64,000 nucleotides of DNA from Pseudidiomarina terrestris (GCF_030466405.1 NZ_JAGGJF010000006.1:1-64000), one strand, 5' to 3'. Positions 16,386-26,876 are shown, counted from the stretch's first letter. A program made the numbers and translations. The notes: generated by a model from the letters alone, not told the origin.

Positions 16386-18842
16386 ATGAGTGTCGCCTTA
16401 TGGATTATCGCCACCTTGCTAGTGTTCGGTGGCCTACTGTATTACCGCACCTCGCTGCTGGTGACAAGCCTCGGCCTGGTGGGCATGTTTGCCATCGGCA
16501 GCCTGTTTGACATCGTTGGCCCAGTGCTTTGGGTGCTGCTGGCTATCGTATTGTTGCCTCTGAATATTACCCCGTTCCGCCGCAGCGTTTTGAGTAAAAC
16601 CATGCTCACAATGTACCGCAAAGTGATGCCGGAGATTTCTGAAACAGAAAAAGACGCGATTGACGCCGGAACGACCTGGTTCGAAGGCGAGCTTTTCCGT
16701 GGCGCTCCAAACTGGAAAAACCTGCACAGCATTCAAAAGGCCGAGCTAACTGCTGAAGAGCAAGCCTTTCTTGACGGACCCGTTGAAGAAGTCTGTAAAA
16801 TGCTCGACGATTGGGAAGTCACCCATGAGCTGGCAGATATGCCGGAAGAAGTTTGGCAGTATCTGAAAGACAACAAGTTCTTCGCCATGATCATCAAAAA
16901 GCAATATGGCGGTCTCGAGTTCTCTGCCTATGCGCAGTCCCGCGTACTGCAAAAACTTTCTGGCGTCAGCACAGTATTGGCTAGTACCGTTGGTGTGCCT
17001 AACTCTTTAGGTCCAGGTGAGCTATTGCAGCATTATGGTACTGAAGAGCAGAAAGATTATTACCTGCCACGTCTGGCTACGGGTGAGGAAGTGCCATGTT
17101 TTGCCCTGACCAGTCCGGAAGCAGGCTCTGACGCTGGTTCAATTCCAGATACAGGTATTGTCTGTAAAGGCGAGTGGGAAGGTAAAGAAGTCGTCGGTAT
17201 CCGCCTCAACTTTAATAAGCGTTACATCACCCTGGCACCGGTTGCGACCGTGTTAGGTCTGGCCTTTAAAATGTATGACCCGGATCACCTGTTAGGCGAC
17301 CGCGAATCGCTGGGTATCACCGCGGCACTTATCCCGCGTGATACCAAAGGTGTGGAGATCGGTCGTCGTCACTTCCCATTAAACGTGCCATTCCAGAATG
17401 GTCCGATTCGTGGTGAAGATGTATTCGTACCGCTGGATTTCATCATCGGTGGTGCTGAAATGGCCGGTAAAGGCTGGCGTATGCTGGTGGAATGTTTGTC
17501 AGTTGGTCGTGCAATCACCCTGCCCTCAAACAGCGCCGGTGGCGTGAAGTCTATTGCCCTGGCTACTGGCGCCTATGCTTACATCCGTCGTCAGTTCAAA
17601 CTGCCGGTGGGTAAAATGGAAGGCGTACAGGAAGCTATGGCGCGGATCGGTGGTAACGCGTACCTGATGGACGCGGTCACCACGCTCTCGACCAAAGGTA
17701 TCGACCTTGGTGAGAAACCATCGGTTATTTCTGCCATTGCTAAGTACCATATGACGGAAAAACTTCGTTCATGCATGGACGATGCCATGGATATCCATGG
17801 CGGTAAAGGCATCTGTCTGGGTCCAAATAATTACCTTGGTCGTGGTTATCAGGGCGTGCCTGTAGCGATTACCGTGGAAGGTGCCAATATTCTTACCCGG
17901 AGCTTAATGATCTACGGTCAGGGCGCGATTCGCTGCCATCCTTACGTACTGGAAGAGATGCTGGCGTCTGCTGAACACAACGCAGAAGGCCTGAAGCGTT
18001 TCGATAAGGCTATTTTTGGTCACATCGGTTTCGCCATGAGCAATTTCGTGCGCTCACTGGCATTAGGCCTGGGTGGTCATCACCTGAGCAGCACCCCTTA
18101 CACCGACAGTACCAAGCAATACTACAAACAAATGAACCGCTTTAGCGCCAACCTGGCACTCTTGTCAGACGTTGCTATGGGAGTTCTTGGTGGCTCGCTG
18201 AAGCGCAAGCAGCGTATTTCTGCCCGTTTAGGCGATATGCTGAGTTACCTGTACATTGGCTCTGCGACCTTGAAACGCTTTGCTGATGAAGGCCGTCAGC
18301 ACGATGATCTACCCTTGCTGCATTGGGCGATGCAAGACACCCTGTACAAGCTGCAGGAGTCACAGCTGGAACTACTGGATAACTTTGGTTTCATTGGTAA
18401 AACCATGCGTGTCATCATGTATCCGTTCGGCCGCTTTGTGAAACGTCCTTCGGACCGCTTAGACACCAAAGTTGCACGGATCCTGTTGCAGCCTAATGCA
18501 AGCCGCGAACGTCTTGGCAAGGGCCAATTCCTGGCGCCGGAAGGTCAGTTCGGTTCTCTGGAGCAAACCTTGCGTGACATTATCGAAGCAGAAGCACTGC
18601 ACGATCGTGTTCAGCGTGCTGCGGATGAGCGCATTCCCTTTATCTTCCTTGACACAGTGGCTGCCAAAGGCAAAGAACTGGGCGTGTTAAGCGACGACGA
18701 AGTCGCCCTGCTGAAGCGTGCTGAAGAAGGCCGTCTGCGGGTCATCAACGTTGACGACTTTGCCCATGAAGATCTGATGGCAGGTAAAGCTGCCCGGGAA
18801 TGGGCTTTGAAAAATCAGCAAAAAGACTCGGACGCTGCTTGA
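16386..18842 (+). CDS. fadE: acyl-CoA dehydrogenase FadE
   Basis: Large acyl-CoA dehydrogenase of 818 residues, close to E. coli FadE (814). It catalyses the first oxidation of fatty acyl-CoA in beta-oxidation. The first 65 residues contain two or three hydrophobic helices, consistent with membrane association. The catalytic domain is visible through [39 protein letters not shown] and [18 protein letters not shown], followed by the long FadE-specific C-terminal domain. It is monocistronic, with a strong terminator and a FadR-like site upstream. GGAG lies before the ATG. Confidence 0.96.
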   Translation: MSVALWIIATLLVFGGLLYYRTSLLVTSLGLVGMFAIGSLFDIVGPVLWVLLAIVLLPLNITPFRRSVLSKTMLTMYRKVMPEISETEKDAIDAGTTWFEGELFRGAPNWKNLHSIQKAELTAEEQAFLDGPVEEVCKMLDDWEVTHELADMPEEVWQYLKDNKFFAMIIKKQYGGLEFSAYAQSRVLQKLSGVSTVLASTVGVPNSLGPGELLQHYGTEEQKDYYLPRLATGEEVPCFALTSPEAGSDAGSIPDTGIVCKGEWEGKEVVGIRLNFNKRYITLAPVATVLGLAFKMYDPDHLLGDRESLGITAALIPRDTKGVEIGRRHFPLNVPFQNGPIRGEDVFVPLDFIIGGAEMAGKGWRMLVECLSVGRAITLPSNSAGGVKSIALATGAYAYIRRQFKLPVGKMEGVQEAMARIGGNAYLMDAVTTLSTKGIDLGEKPSVISAIAKYHMTEKLRSCMDDAMDIHGGKGICLGPNNYLGRGYQGVPVAITVEGANILTRSLMIYGQGAIRCHPYVLEEMLASAEHNAEGLKRFDKAIFGHIGFAMSNFVRSLALGLGGHHLSSTPYTDSTKQYYKQMNRFSANLALLSDVAMGVLGGSLKRKQRISARLGDMLSYLYIGSATLKRFADEGRQHDDLPLLHWAMQDTLYKLQESQLELLDNFGFIGKTMRVIMYPFGRFVKRPSDRLDTKVARILLQPNASRERLGKGQFLAPEGQFGSLEQTLRDIIEAEALHDRVQRAADERIPFIFLDTVAAKGKELGVLSDDEVALLKRAEEGRLRVINVDDFAHEDLMAGKAAREWALKNQQKDSDAA

Positions 18843-18864
18843 TCTAAGCAGTAACTGAGGCTAA

Positions 18865-18900
18865 TAAAAAACCGCAGCGATAGTCCGCTGCGGTTTTTTT
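18865..18900 (+). terminator. rho-independent terminator after fadE
   Basis: Stem ACCGCAGCG/CGCTGCGGT (18871-18879 and 18886-18894), six-base loop, followed by a run of T and preceded by a run of A. It can work for fadE and for the convergent peroxiredoxin gene. Confidence 0.9.
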
Positions 18901-18916
18901 TATGCCCTTTAGACCA

Positions 18917-19546
18917 TCACTTCACGCTGGTATAGCGTAAGTAAGGCTTCACGGTTTTAAAGCCCTGCGGGAATTTCTTCTCCGCTTCTTCCATGGATAC
19001 ACTCGGTGGAATAATAACGTCACCGCCCAGCTCCCAATCAGCCGGAGTCGCTACGCCGTGTTTATCACCCGTTTGCAGCGCATCAATGACCCGCAGGATC
19101 TCTGCAAAGTTGCGACCAACACTCATTGGGTAGGTCATGGTTAAACGGATTTTTTGATTCGGATCGATAATAAAGACCGAGCGTACCGCCGCGGTCTCAC
19201 TCTCCCCCGCATGAATCATCTCGTATAACTCTGCGACCTTTTTGTCTTTGTCAGCCACAATCGGGAAGGTCAGTGACGTGTTCTGGGTTTCATTCACATC
19301 ATTAATCCAGCCCTTGTGCTCTTCCACTGTGTCCGTCGACAAACCTAAAGGCTTTACACCACGCTTGGCAAACTCTTCAGATAGCTGCGCCGTACGGCCC
19401 ATTTCAGTGGTACATACTGGCGTGTAGTCGGCCGGGTGACTGAAGAAAAATACCCAGGAACCCTTGGCCCAGTCATGGAAGTTAATCTTGCCATCGGTGG
19501 TTTCAATATCGAAATTCGGTGCGATATCACCAATTCGTAATCCCAT
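18917..19546 (-). CDS. 1-Cys peroxiredoxin (Prx6 type)
   Basis: Thiol peroxidase of 209 residues that reduces peroxides in the cytosol. The active-site stretch HPADYTPVCTTEMG carries the peroxidatic Cys45 in the PVCTTE form of the Prx6 subfamily, with Thr42 and the later Arg (FIIDPNQKIRLTMTYP). Length and the C-terminal extension to PYLRYTSVK fit Prx6 rather than AhpC. It is 47 bases downstream of the metallo-hydrolase gene on the same strand, so both probably form one operon for sulfur or peroxide stress. Confidence 0.92.
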   Translation of the reverse strand: MGLRIGDIAPNFDIETTDGKINFHDWAKGSWVFFFSHPADYTPVCTTEMGRTAQLSEEFAKRGVKPLGLSTDTVEEHKGWINDVNETQNTSLTFPIVADKDKKVAELYEMIHAGESETAAVRSVFIIDPNQKIRLTMTYPMSVGRNFAEILRVIDALQTGDKHGVATPADWELGGDVIIPPSVSMEEAEKKFPQGFKTVKPYLRYTSVK

Positions 19547-19593
19547 TATCTTTACCTCTTCTATGTGAACTTAAGTGTGCGAACTTCAATGCC

Positions 19594-20490
19594 TTAAAAC
19601 TTATTTGCCGGAATCTTAAAATAACGGTGACCGTCAGCTTCTGGTTCAGGCAATTTTCCCGCGCGCAAGTTCACTTGCAACGCGTGCAACATGCGATCCG
19701 GCAAAGCCAAAGTGGCGTCACGTTCCTCACGTAGTTGGCGATAGTCAGCTTCGCTGACATCGCCAGCCAAATGAATATTGTTTTGCCGGTGCTCCGCGAC
19801 CGTCGCTTCCCATTGCGGTTCGCGGCCGTCCTTACCGTAGTCATGGCCAACAAAGAGTCTGGTCGTGTCGGGTAAACTTAAAATACGCTGTAACGACTGC
19901 CATAAGTCCTGCGTCGACCCGCCAGGGAAATCGGCGCGTGAGGTGCCGCTGTCAGGGTACATCAGAGTATCATGGACAAAGGCAGCATCGCCTACGATAT
20001 AAGTAATAGAGCCCAGCGTATGGCCTGGCGACAGCCATACCGAAACGTCCAGCTCTCCTAGCTTGAAGGTGTCACCTTCCGCAAATAAATAGTCAAAATC
20101 AGCCTTTGGGTTGAAAGCTTCCGGCAAATGGTAGTAGTCACGCCACAGCTCGGCGATATCAGTAACCTTCTCACCTATAGCATTCGGGGCGTTCGTCTGC
20201 TCTTTCAAGTACCAGGAGGCCATGAAATGATCGGCGTGAGGATGTGTATCCAACACCCAGGTGATCTTGAGATCATGCTCTTTGGCTAATGCTAAAATCT
20301 GATCAGCACTTTTAAAGTCGGTGCGGGCGGCACGCGGATCAAAATTCTGCACAGCGTCAATGACTGCGGCTTCGCCACTGCTCGGATCAGCCACCAGGTA
20401 TTGGATGGAGCCTGTATCAGCTTCATAAATCCCCCACACATTCGGTGAACCTACACCTGTCGAGGCACTCTTGCGAACACAATTTTTCAT
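19594..20490 (-). CDS. ETHE1-like metallo-beta-lactamase hydrolase
   Basis: MBL-fold protein of 298 residues. The metal-binding motif THPHADH lies near residues 81-88, followed by SPGHTLGS, a GTSRADF segment after VHDTLMYPDS that mirrors the RTDF region of ETHE1/persulfide dioxygenases, and FVGHDYG. This suggests a mononuclear iron enzyme acting on glutathione persulfide or a related thiol. I start it at the ATG at 20490, where AAAGGAGGTGGT gives an ideal ribosome site; 33 further codons upstream are open but overlap the divergent gene. It is followed by the peroxiredoxin gene. Confidence 0.85.
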   Translation of the reverse strand: MKNCVRKSASTGVGSPNVWGIYEADTGSIQYLVADPSSGEAAVIDAVQNFDPRAARTDFKSADQILALAKEHDLKITWVLDTHPHADHFMASWYLKEQTNAPNAIGEKVTDIAELWRDYYHLPEAFNPKADFDYLFAEGDTFKLGELDVSVWLSPGHTLGSITYIVGDAAFVHDTLMYPDSGTSRADFPGGSTQDLWQSLQRILSLPDTTRLFVGHDYGKDGREPQWEATVAEHRQNNIHLAGDVSEADYRQLREERDATLALPDRMLHALQVNLRAGKLPEPEADGHRYFKIPANKF

Positions 20491-20635
20491 ACCACCTCCT
20501 TTATTTCGTGTTTTACTAAAGTAGTAGATCTGCCGGCATTGTTCAAGGGATACACTCAGGCATGAGCCTGCGTCGGTTTTCATGTACAATCACCGCTTCA
20601 AAAAATTTAGAAAACATCCAGAGGAGCAGCATGGC

Positions 20636-22198
20636 ATGACGCAGGCCAATTCCACGACCGCAAAACGTGGCGCATTCACTCGATTTCTCGATACGGTTGA
20701 ATGGCTCGGCAACTTACTTCCCCACCCGATCACCCTGTTTGCTTTATTCGCAGTCGCGATTATCTTCCTTAGTGGGCTTGCCAGTTATCTTGGTTTAAGT
20801 GCACAGGATCCGCGTCCAGGTGGTGAGGTCATCGAAGTTGTCAGCCTGCTCAATGCCGAAGGCTTGCAACGCGTGGTCACCGGACTGGTCACTAACTTCA
20901 CCGGCTTCACGCCACTGGGAACCGTACTGGTTGCACTGCTTGGTGTAGGTATTGCTGAGCGCTCCGGGTTACTTTCCGCCGCCATGCGCGGCCTGGTCAT
21001 GAATGCGCATCCGCGTGTGGTGACTTTAGCTGTGGTGTTTGCGGGCGTCATCTCAAATACCGCGTCTGAGCTTGGCTATGTGGTACTGGTGCCGTTGGCG
21101 GCAATGATCTTCCACTCTCTGGGCCGACATCCTCTGGCGGGGCTTGCTGCAGCATTCTCGGGTGTATCTGCCGGTTACAGCGCCAACCTGCTGATTGGCA
21201 CCGTTGACCCTTTGCTTGCTGGTATCACCACAAAAGCAGCCAACCTCATCGATCCTGAATACTATGTTGGCCCCGAGGCGAACTGGTGGTTTATGATCAT
21301 CTCCACGTTTCTGATTGCCGCGATGGGTACCTTTGTTACAGAAAAAATCGTTGAGCCCAAACTTGGCAAATACAACCCAGATGAAGCCAGTATTGACCTC
21401 AGCGATCAGAAAGTAGAAGCGCTGACTCCGGTCGAGAAAAAAGGTCTGAAAGGCGCTGGCTTAAGCTTCTTACTGCTTGGCATATTGCTGGCCCTGACCA
21501 TAGTTCCCGAATGGGGCATCCTGCGCCATCCGGAAACCGGCGCAGTCGCAGGCTCACCTTTCCTTCGGGGAATTGTGGCCTTTATCTTCATTACCTTTGC
21601 TATACCCGGCTACGTTTATGGTCGCATCACCAAGGTCATGCGCAGCGATCGCGATGTCATCGATGCCATGTCGGACTCAATGAGCACTCTGGGGATGTAT
21701 ATCGTATTGGTCTTTTTTGCCGCGCAATTCGTTGCGTTTTTTGGCTGGACTAACTTCGGCAGCATTTTTGCCATCAAAGGCGCGCAATTCCTGCAGGAGG
21801 TTGGTCTCACTGGCCCGTCAGTGTTCCTCCTGTTTATTTTGATGTGTGCTTTCGTCAATCTGATGCTGGGCTCGGCGTCCGCGCAGTGGGCCATCACCGC
21901 CCCTATTTTTGTGCCCATGTTGATGCTGATTGGCTATGCACCGGAAGTCATTCAGGCGGCCTACCGTATTGGCGACTCAGTGACCAATATCATCACCCCA
22001 ATGATGAGCTACTTTGGCCTGATTTTAGCGGTCGCGGCGCGCTATAAAAAAGATGTGGGGATCGGCACGCTTATCGCCACCATGTTGCCGTACAGTATTT
22101 TCTTCCTGGTCGGTTGGACCATCTTGTTCTTTGTTTGGGTGTTTGCCCTCGACATGCCGGTTGGCGTTGCCACACCGACCTTTTACACCCCGTCTTAG
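20636..22198 (+). CDS. AbgT-family transporter (copy 1)
   Basis: Inner-membrane carrier of 520 residues with about eleven hydrophobic segments. The signature regions of AbgT are present: LPHPITLFALFA, GVGIAERSGLLSAAMRGLV, NTASELGYVVLVPLAAMIF, and the paired PYRIGDSVTNIITPMMSYF-like loop near residue 450. Members import p-aminobenzoyl-glutamate or export sulfonamides and PABA. The frame is open 18 codons upstream, but AGAGGAG is 9 bases before the ATG at 20636. It is divergent from the metallo-hydrolase gene and converges on the Bcr-type gene with 4 bases of overlap. A second copy lies at 28701. Confidence 0.9.
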   Translation: MTQANSTTAKRGAFTRFLDTVEWLGNLLPHPITLFALFAVAIIFLSGLASYLGLSAQDPRPGGEVIEVVSLLNAEGLQRVVTGLVTNFTGFTPLGTVLVALLGVGIAERSGLLSAAMRGLVMNAHPRVVTLAVVFAGVISNTASELGYVVLVPLAAMIFHSLGRHPLAGLAAAFSGVSAGYSANLLIGTVDPLLAGITTKAANLIDPEYYVGPEANWWFMIISTFLIAAMGTFVTEKIVEPKLGKYNPDEASIDLSDQKVEALTPVEKKGLKGAGLSFLLLGILLALTIVPEWGILRHPETGAVAGSPFLRGIVAFIFITFAIPGYVYGRITKVMRSDRDVIDAMSDSMSTLGMYIVLVFFAAQFVAFFGWTNFGSIFAIKGAQFLQEVGLTGPSVFLLFILMCAFVNLMLGSASAQWAITAPIFVPMLMLIGYAPEVIQAAYRIGDSVTNIITPMMSYFGLILAVAARYKKDVGIGTLIATMLPYSIFFLVGWTILFFVWVFALDMPVGVATPTFYTPS

Positions 22199-23385
22199 GA
22201 TGGGGTGCGCAGGACGCGATACAAGAGGGTTGCGGTAAGACCGCAGGCACCGATCACGTAGAGCATACCAAGCGGGGTGATGTGACCCACCACATTCACC
22301 ACCGCAGAAATAATACCCGCGATAAGAAACTGCAAACTGCCGGTGACCGCTGAGGCGGAGCCGGCCCTTTCCTGCTGTTCTGCTAAAGCACCAGCCATGG
22401 CATTGGGAAACACCATTCCCAATGTGCTGACATAGGCAAATACAATCATCAGCACCAGCCAGAAGTTGGCATTGAGGCTGGCAAAAACAATGGTCAGCAG
22501 CGAAATAAGCGCCAGCACTGGTAGTGATTTATTGAGGATTTTGCGGGCGTCGCGACGCCGCAACAGCCAGGCATTAAACTGCGCCATACCAATGATGCCG
22601 ATAGCATTGAGGCCAAACAGCCAGCTATAGTGAGTCGGATCCAGCCCAAAGTGATCGATAAACACCAGCGGTGAACCGGTGATATAAGCAAACAGACCTG
22701 ACTGTGCGATGCCCCCGGCGAGGGAGTAACGCAAAAAACCGCGATCTTTAAGTACGTCCCAGTAAATCGGCAGGCTGCGCCGCATCCGCACCGCACCGTT
22801 AAAGCTACGCGTTTCCGGCAGACGCACATGTACAATCGCCATACAGGCGACTGCCAGCGCAGCGACGATGACGAAAATGGCTTGCCAACCAAAGGCTTTA
22901 GTCACGTACGCGCCCGCCAGCGGCGCGAGGATCGGGGCGATGCCCATAACCAGAATAAGAAACGAGAAAACTTGCGCCGAGGCCTGAGGCGTATAGAGAT
23001 CGCGCACCATTGCCCGGGCAATCACTAAGCCAGCACAGGAACCGATGGCCTGGAAGAAGCGCAATACGATAAGACTTTCGAGGTTAGGCGCATAGGCACA
23101 GGCCAGTGAGGAAACGATATAAATCACCAGACCAAAATAAAGTGGCGGTTTACGCCCCCATTTGTCAGATGCCGTGCCGTACAACAGCTGACCAATGAAA
23201 AGTCCCAGAAAAAATGAAGTCAGCGATAGCTCAACGCGGTTGGACTCAGTGCTGTAACTTGCGGCGATATCGCCAAAGGCGGGCAAATACATATCGATGG
23301 ATAATGGCCCAAACATCGTGAGCAGGGCCAACACCACAACGGTTAAATCAAAGCGTGCTTTATCAGATACCGTCAGCTGCGTCAT
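22195..23385 (-). CDS. Bcr/CflA-type MFS efflux transporter
   Basis: Major facilitator protein of 396 residues with twelve predicted helices. The early motif DMYLPAFGDIAASY and the loop GTASDKWGRKPPLYFGL are those of the Bcr/CflA drug:proton antiporters. Typical members export bicyclomycin, chloramphenicol or sulfonamides. Its start overlaps the end of the nucleotidase gene (4 bases), so it is the third gene of a leftward operon with the 2OG oxygenase and the nucleotidase. The real substrate here may be a nucleoside-like or modified compound, judged from these neighbours only. Confidence 0.88.
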   Translation of the reverse strand: MTQLTVSDKARFDLTVVVLALLTMFGPLSIDMYLPAFGDIAASYSTESNRVELSLTSFFLGLFIGQLLYGTASDKWGRKPPLYFGLVIYIVSSLACAYAPNLESLIVLRFFQAIGSCAGLVIARAMVRDLYTPQASAQVFSFLILVMGIAPILAPLAGAYVTKAFGWQAIFVIVAALAVACMAIVHVRLPETRSFNGAVRMRRSLPIYWDVLKDRGFLRYSLAGGIAQSGLFAYITGSPLVFIDHFGLDPTHYSWLFGLNAIGIIGMAQFNAWLLRRRDARKILNKSLPVLALISLLTIVFASLNANFWLVLMIVFAYVSTLGMVFPNAMAGALAEQQERAGSASAVTGSLQFLIAGIISAVVNVVGHITPLGMLYVIGACGLTATLLYRVLRTPS

Positions 23386-25130
23386 TCGTCCAACGACCGA
23401 TAGCTTTGCGTGCTGTGTTCAGTCGGACGTTTGATCGTCTTGGTTTTGCTTGCCCAGTCGACGAACGACTGGGCATAGTTGATATAAGTATCCTGTACCC
23501 GCCCGTCAGCTTTGAGCTTGCTCAGTAAACGCCAGCCATCGGCTCCACCGGCTAAGAAGCTATTGGTAATCATGGTATAGGTTTGAGCCGGGTCCAGCGC
23601 TTGCCAGCCCTGCCCTCTACGAACCTGCAACTGGCTGATTCTTTGCCCGTCTTTGGCTTGCAAATCGACATCAAAGCGAATGCCCGCGCCATGGGGGTAC
23701 CCGCCATCAGAGCCGGTGTCGGACAGCGCGTAACTCAAGGCCTGCTCGAGTACCTGCTTCAACTCAGCACCCGTGATCTGCACTTCCACCAGGGTATTGG
23801 CAAAGGGCAACAACCGATAAGCGTCGGCAATCGTAAAGGGGCCTGCATTGATATCAGCCCGCACACCACCGGCATTTTGCAGCGCAAAGTCGGCTTGCGG
23901 AGAGCTGGCAAGAAAAGCTTTAGCGACCACCGCATGGGCGTCCGATTGGCGGCCAATGCCGCAACCGGGCACAGTTGTCGGCCCCATTCGCTTCATACAC
24001 AGTCGCGCCTTGACATCCGCAACTACCGTCTCAGTGAGCTCATCAAGGCTCGCCTGGTAGCCTGTCAGCAGCTCTTTTGCCGCCGGATTTTCAGCAACTG
24101 CAGTAAACTGAGGTAATGTTTTAATCGCTTGCGGTGCATTCTCTGCAACCAGCACATGCGCCTGTCCGCCGCATGCTGCCACGCGGTCACCGTTAAATGC
24201 TATCCGTAACTCGCCCACTACCTGGCTGTATTGCCAGGCCTGAGCGACACAAACCGGATCACCGTCTAGATTTGTGACCTGCATGGGATAAGGTCCCACG
24301 GTCGGCAGACCATAGTCGGCAAAGTCACCCATTAGAGTATGCGAATCACCGCCAACGATAAAATCAACACCGGGGAGTTGCTCCGCAATACGCAGATCGT
24401 TTTGCAGTTGAATGTGAGTCAACAATCCGATCTTCTCAATACCTTGCCGCTGCAACTCGGCAATATAAAACTTTGCGGTGGCCAGTTCATCGGCAAAGCG
24501 CGTGCTGGCATCAGGTTGCGAGGAGTTTTTTGTTTTTATGGCGATATCCAGACCGATAATGCCGACTTTTTCACCGGCCAACTGGAAAATCGCATAGGGC
24601 TTGAAGCTGTCCCAACGCGTCTTGGGCGTTAACGGCGATTTACCGACTTGCGGTTGAACATTAGCAGCCAGTACTTCGGTACGGCAGTTCGCCGTCATTG
24701 CCAGTGCATCCAGGAACGACTTGAGACCCGCATCACCGTTATCAAACTCATGATTACCTAGGGCAAAGGCATCAAAACATACCTCGTTCATCAAGGCCGC
24801 GTCAGCGGCACCGTTATAGACGGTGTAGAACAAGGTACCGGTGATGGCATCGCCAGCGTGCAACGCCAGCACATTGGGCTGTGCTGCGCGGATCGCATTG
24901 ATTTGCGTCACCACGCGCGCAAAACCGCCGGTTTCTATGCTGTACTCTTTGCCTTCAACTTGCAGCGCCGTGCTCTGGTGCGGTAATAAATTCGAATGAT
25001 GGTCGTTAACATGAGCAACAGTGAGTTCAAATTCGGGGGCTTGCGCTGCCGGCGACTGCGCACAACCTGCCACTAGCAGAGATGTTGTCAGCAGTGCACC
25101 ACCTAAGACCCACCGTTGCCATTGATTCAT
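23382..25130 (-). CDS. ushA: UshA-type 5'-nucleotidase lipoprotein
   Basis: Bifunctional UDP-sugar hydrolase/5'-nucleotidase of 582 residues that dephosphorylates nucleotides outside the inner membrane. A lipobox (LLVAGC, Cys23) makes it a lipoprotein, unlike soluble E. coli UshA. The metallophosphatase domain shows VNDHHSNL, HAGDAITGT, LGNHEFDNGD and GGDSHT; the C-terminal substrate domain shows NAGGVRADI and TNSFLAGGADGW. It starts one base after the 2OG oxygenase stop and overlaps the Bcr-type gene, so all three are co-transcribed. Vibrio NutA is the closest functional model. Confidence 0.92.
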   Translation of the reverse strand: MNQWQRWVLGGALLTTSLLVAGCAQSPAAQAPEFELTVAHVNDHHSNLLPHQSTALQVEGKEYSIETGGFARVVTQINAIRAAQPNVLALHAGDAITGTLFYTVYNGAADAALMNEVCFDAFALGNHEFDNGDAGLKSFLDALAMTANCRTEVLAANVQPQVGKSPLTPKTRWDSFKPYAIFQLAGEKVGIIGLDIAIKTKNSSQPDASTRFADELATAKFYIAELQRQGIEKIGLLTHIQLQNDLRIAEQLPGVDFIVGGDSHTLMGDFADYGLPTVGPYPMQVTNLDGDPVCVAQAWQYSQVVGELRIAFNGDRVAACGGQAHVLVAENAPQAIKTLPQFTAVAENPAAKELLTGYQASLDELTETVVADVKARLCMKRMGPTTVPGCGIGRQSDAHAVVAKAFLASSPQADFALQNAGGVRADINAGPFTIADAYRLLPFANTLVEVQITGAELKQVLEQALSYALSDTGSDGGYPHGAGIRFDVDLQAKDGQRISQLQVRRGQGWQALDPAQTYTMITNSFLAGGADGWRLLSKLKADGRVQDTYINYAQSFVDWASKTKTIKRPTEHSTQSYRSLDE

Positions 25131-25131
25131 A

Positions 25132-26064
25132 TTACTTCACCAAACCAATTTCACGCAGACGTTCCATCAGATAATCATCTGACGAAATTGCCTCCCATCG
25201 TTTTGGATTTTCATCGCTGATACAACTGGCCAGGGGATCAATCACCACATCCGGATTAAAATGCAGGAAGAACGGAATTGAGTAACGCGATTTGTGGCTA
25301 TAGGGTGCCGACGGGTTGACCACACGGTGAGTCGTGGAAGGCAGCACACCATTGGTCATGCGTTGCAGCATGTCGCCAACGTTACAGATAATAGCACCTT
25401 CAATGATCGTCACCGGAATCCAGCTGCCATCTTTTGCCAGTACTTCCAAGCCTGGCTCACGGGAGCCGACCAGCAGGGTGAGTACATTGATATCTTCATG
25501 AGCTCCGGCACGCACCGATGGGGTTCCTTCATCCACAATCGGCGGGTAGTGCAACGGCCGTAGAATTGAATTTCCCAGATTCACTTTATCATTAAAGAAA
25601 TCGCGCGGTTGCTTCAAATAAACCGCCAACGCTTCTAACACACGCAGGCCCAATGCATCGAGCGCACTGTAAAGACGCAGCAGCTTGGTTTTGAACTCAG
25701 GGAGTTCAGCAGGCCAGACATTTGGAGTTAACTGTTTGAACGGTGGCTCACCTTCGATCTCACGACCTACATGCCAGAATTCTTTTAAATCCACGTGCTT
25801 CGCATCTTTTGCAATCTCAGTACCGAAGGGTGTGTAACCTCGTGCACCGCCACCACCAGGGATATGATATTGCTTTTTAACAGCTTCAGGTAAGGCAAAC
25901 AGATCGCGACAGGCATCCAGTGCCTCTTCAATCAACTGTTGGTCAACGCCATGCTTAGTTAAGGCAACAAAACCATTAGTTTCATACCCTTCGCCAACGT
26001 GCTGCGCAAAGGCCTCAAAGTTCTGGTCGTAGAGGCTCATATCAATGTGTGGAATAGATTTCAT
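25132..26064 (-). CDS. isopenicillin N synthase-like 2OG-Fe(II) oxygenase
   Basis: Oxygenase of 310 residues of the 2-oxoglutarate/Fe(II) family with an N-terminal DIOX_N domain. The iron ligands are visible: H and D in GAHEDINVLTLL and H in STTHRVVNP, with RYSIPFF supplying the Arg/Ser for the co-substrate. It oxidises a small molecule in the cytosol; which one is not clear, and beta-lactam synthesis is not implied by this broad family. It is the first gene of an operon with a nucleotidase lipoprotein and an efflux pump. AAGGG precedes the ATG. Confidence 0.88.
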   Translation of the reverse strand: MKSIPHIDMSLYDQNFEAFAQHVGEGYETNGFVALTKHGVDQQLIEEALDACRDLFALPEAVKKQYHIPGGGGARGYTPFGTEIAKDAKHVDLKEFWHVGREIEGEPPFKQLTPNVWPAELPEFKTKLLRLYSALDALGLRVLEALAVYLKQPRDFFNDKVNLGNSILRPLHYPPIVDEGTPSVRAGAHEDINVLTLLVGSREPGLEVLAKDGSWIPVTIIEGAIICNVGDMLQRMTNGVLPSTTHRVVNPSAPYSHKSRYSIPFFLHFNPDVVIDPLASCISDENPKRWEAISSDDYLMERLREIGLVK

Positions 26065-26234
26065 CGGTACCCTTTGGAAACAGTTAAAAACAACGGTTTA
26101 TAGTAATTTTTTTACCCGCCAAAGACAATGAAAACCGGCGAAAACCTAGAGGTAAATCTTGTGTAAGGGACCTTTCTAAACTGCCATCCTATGACCACAC
26201 TTAAAGAGACATTCACGTAACGAAGGTGTTGAAT

Positions 26235-26825
26235 ATGAAAACCTTAACTAAACTTGTAGGTTGTAGTGCCATTGTCAGCGCATTCGCGATGCTGACTGCG
26301 CCGACGCTGGCCCAGTCTCAGGACAGCAGTCCCTTCAAAGCTCCCCAAACCCGACAAGCGTTTAACTTTATCAGTCTCGGTGTGGCTGACCATGACGCGG
26401 ACGATAACAGTATCATCCTGGAAGGCAGTTATGAATTTAATGCACCATGGTTTGTTAGTGGTTACTTGCGTGACGGTGACGATGGTCCGTTTGGTGACGG
26501 CCGCGACGCGCAAGGGTTGAAGTTTGGTCGTTATTTGTGGCTTAACCATAATCTGGTCGCTGATTTCTCAGGTCGTCTGGGACAGGTTGATTTTGGCCCG
26601 GAAGACAGCGCTTACTGGGGCGTTGAAGGTAACCTGCGCACCCGCATTGACCGTTTTGAACTCTACGCTGGCCTCGGCTGGGTTGATTACATGGATGCTG
26701 GTAGCGACAGTCAGTACCAGTTCGGTAGCCGCTTTTATCTTACCCCGGAGTTTGCCGTAGGGGCGCGCTATCAGGATAGCGAATTTGGCGATGGTCTGCG
26801 CATCGATGTAAGTTATCACTTCTAA
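26235..26825 (+). CDS. predicted outer-membrane beta-barrel protein
   Basis: Exported protein of 196 residues. A signal peptide (MKTLTKLVGCSAIVSAFAML, ending TLAQ) is followed by repeated amphipathic beta strands: IILEGSYEFNAPWFVSGYLR, GLKFGRYLWLNHNLVADFSGRLG (listed in part), ELYAGLGWVDYMDAG, and a terminal strand LRIDVSYHF ending in Phe, the usual barrel signal. No family name comes to mind. I start it at the ATG at 26235, 8 bases after GAAGG. It stands alone upstream of argE, 51 bases away on the same strand. Confidence 0.75.
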   Translation: MKTLTKLVGCSAIVSAFAMLTAPTLAQSQDSSPFKAPQTRQAFNFISLGVADHDADDNSIILEGSYEFNAPWFVSGYLRDGDDGPFGDGRDAQGLKFGRYLWLNHNLVADFSGRLGQVDFGPEDSAYWGVEGNLRTRIDRFELYAGLGWVDYMDAGSDSQYQFGSRFYLTPEFAVGARYQDSEFGDGLRIDVSYHF

Positions 26826-26876
26826 CAAAATCAGGTATGCTGTGCTGCATAAGCTATCGTTATCGGAGTTCTTCTT

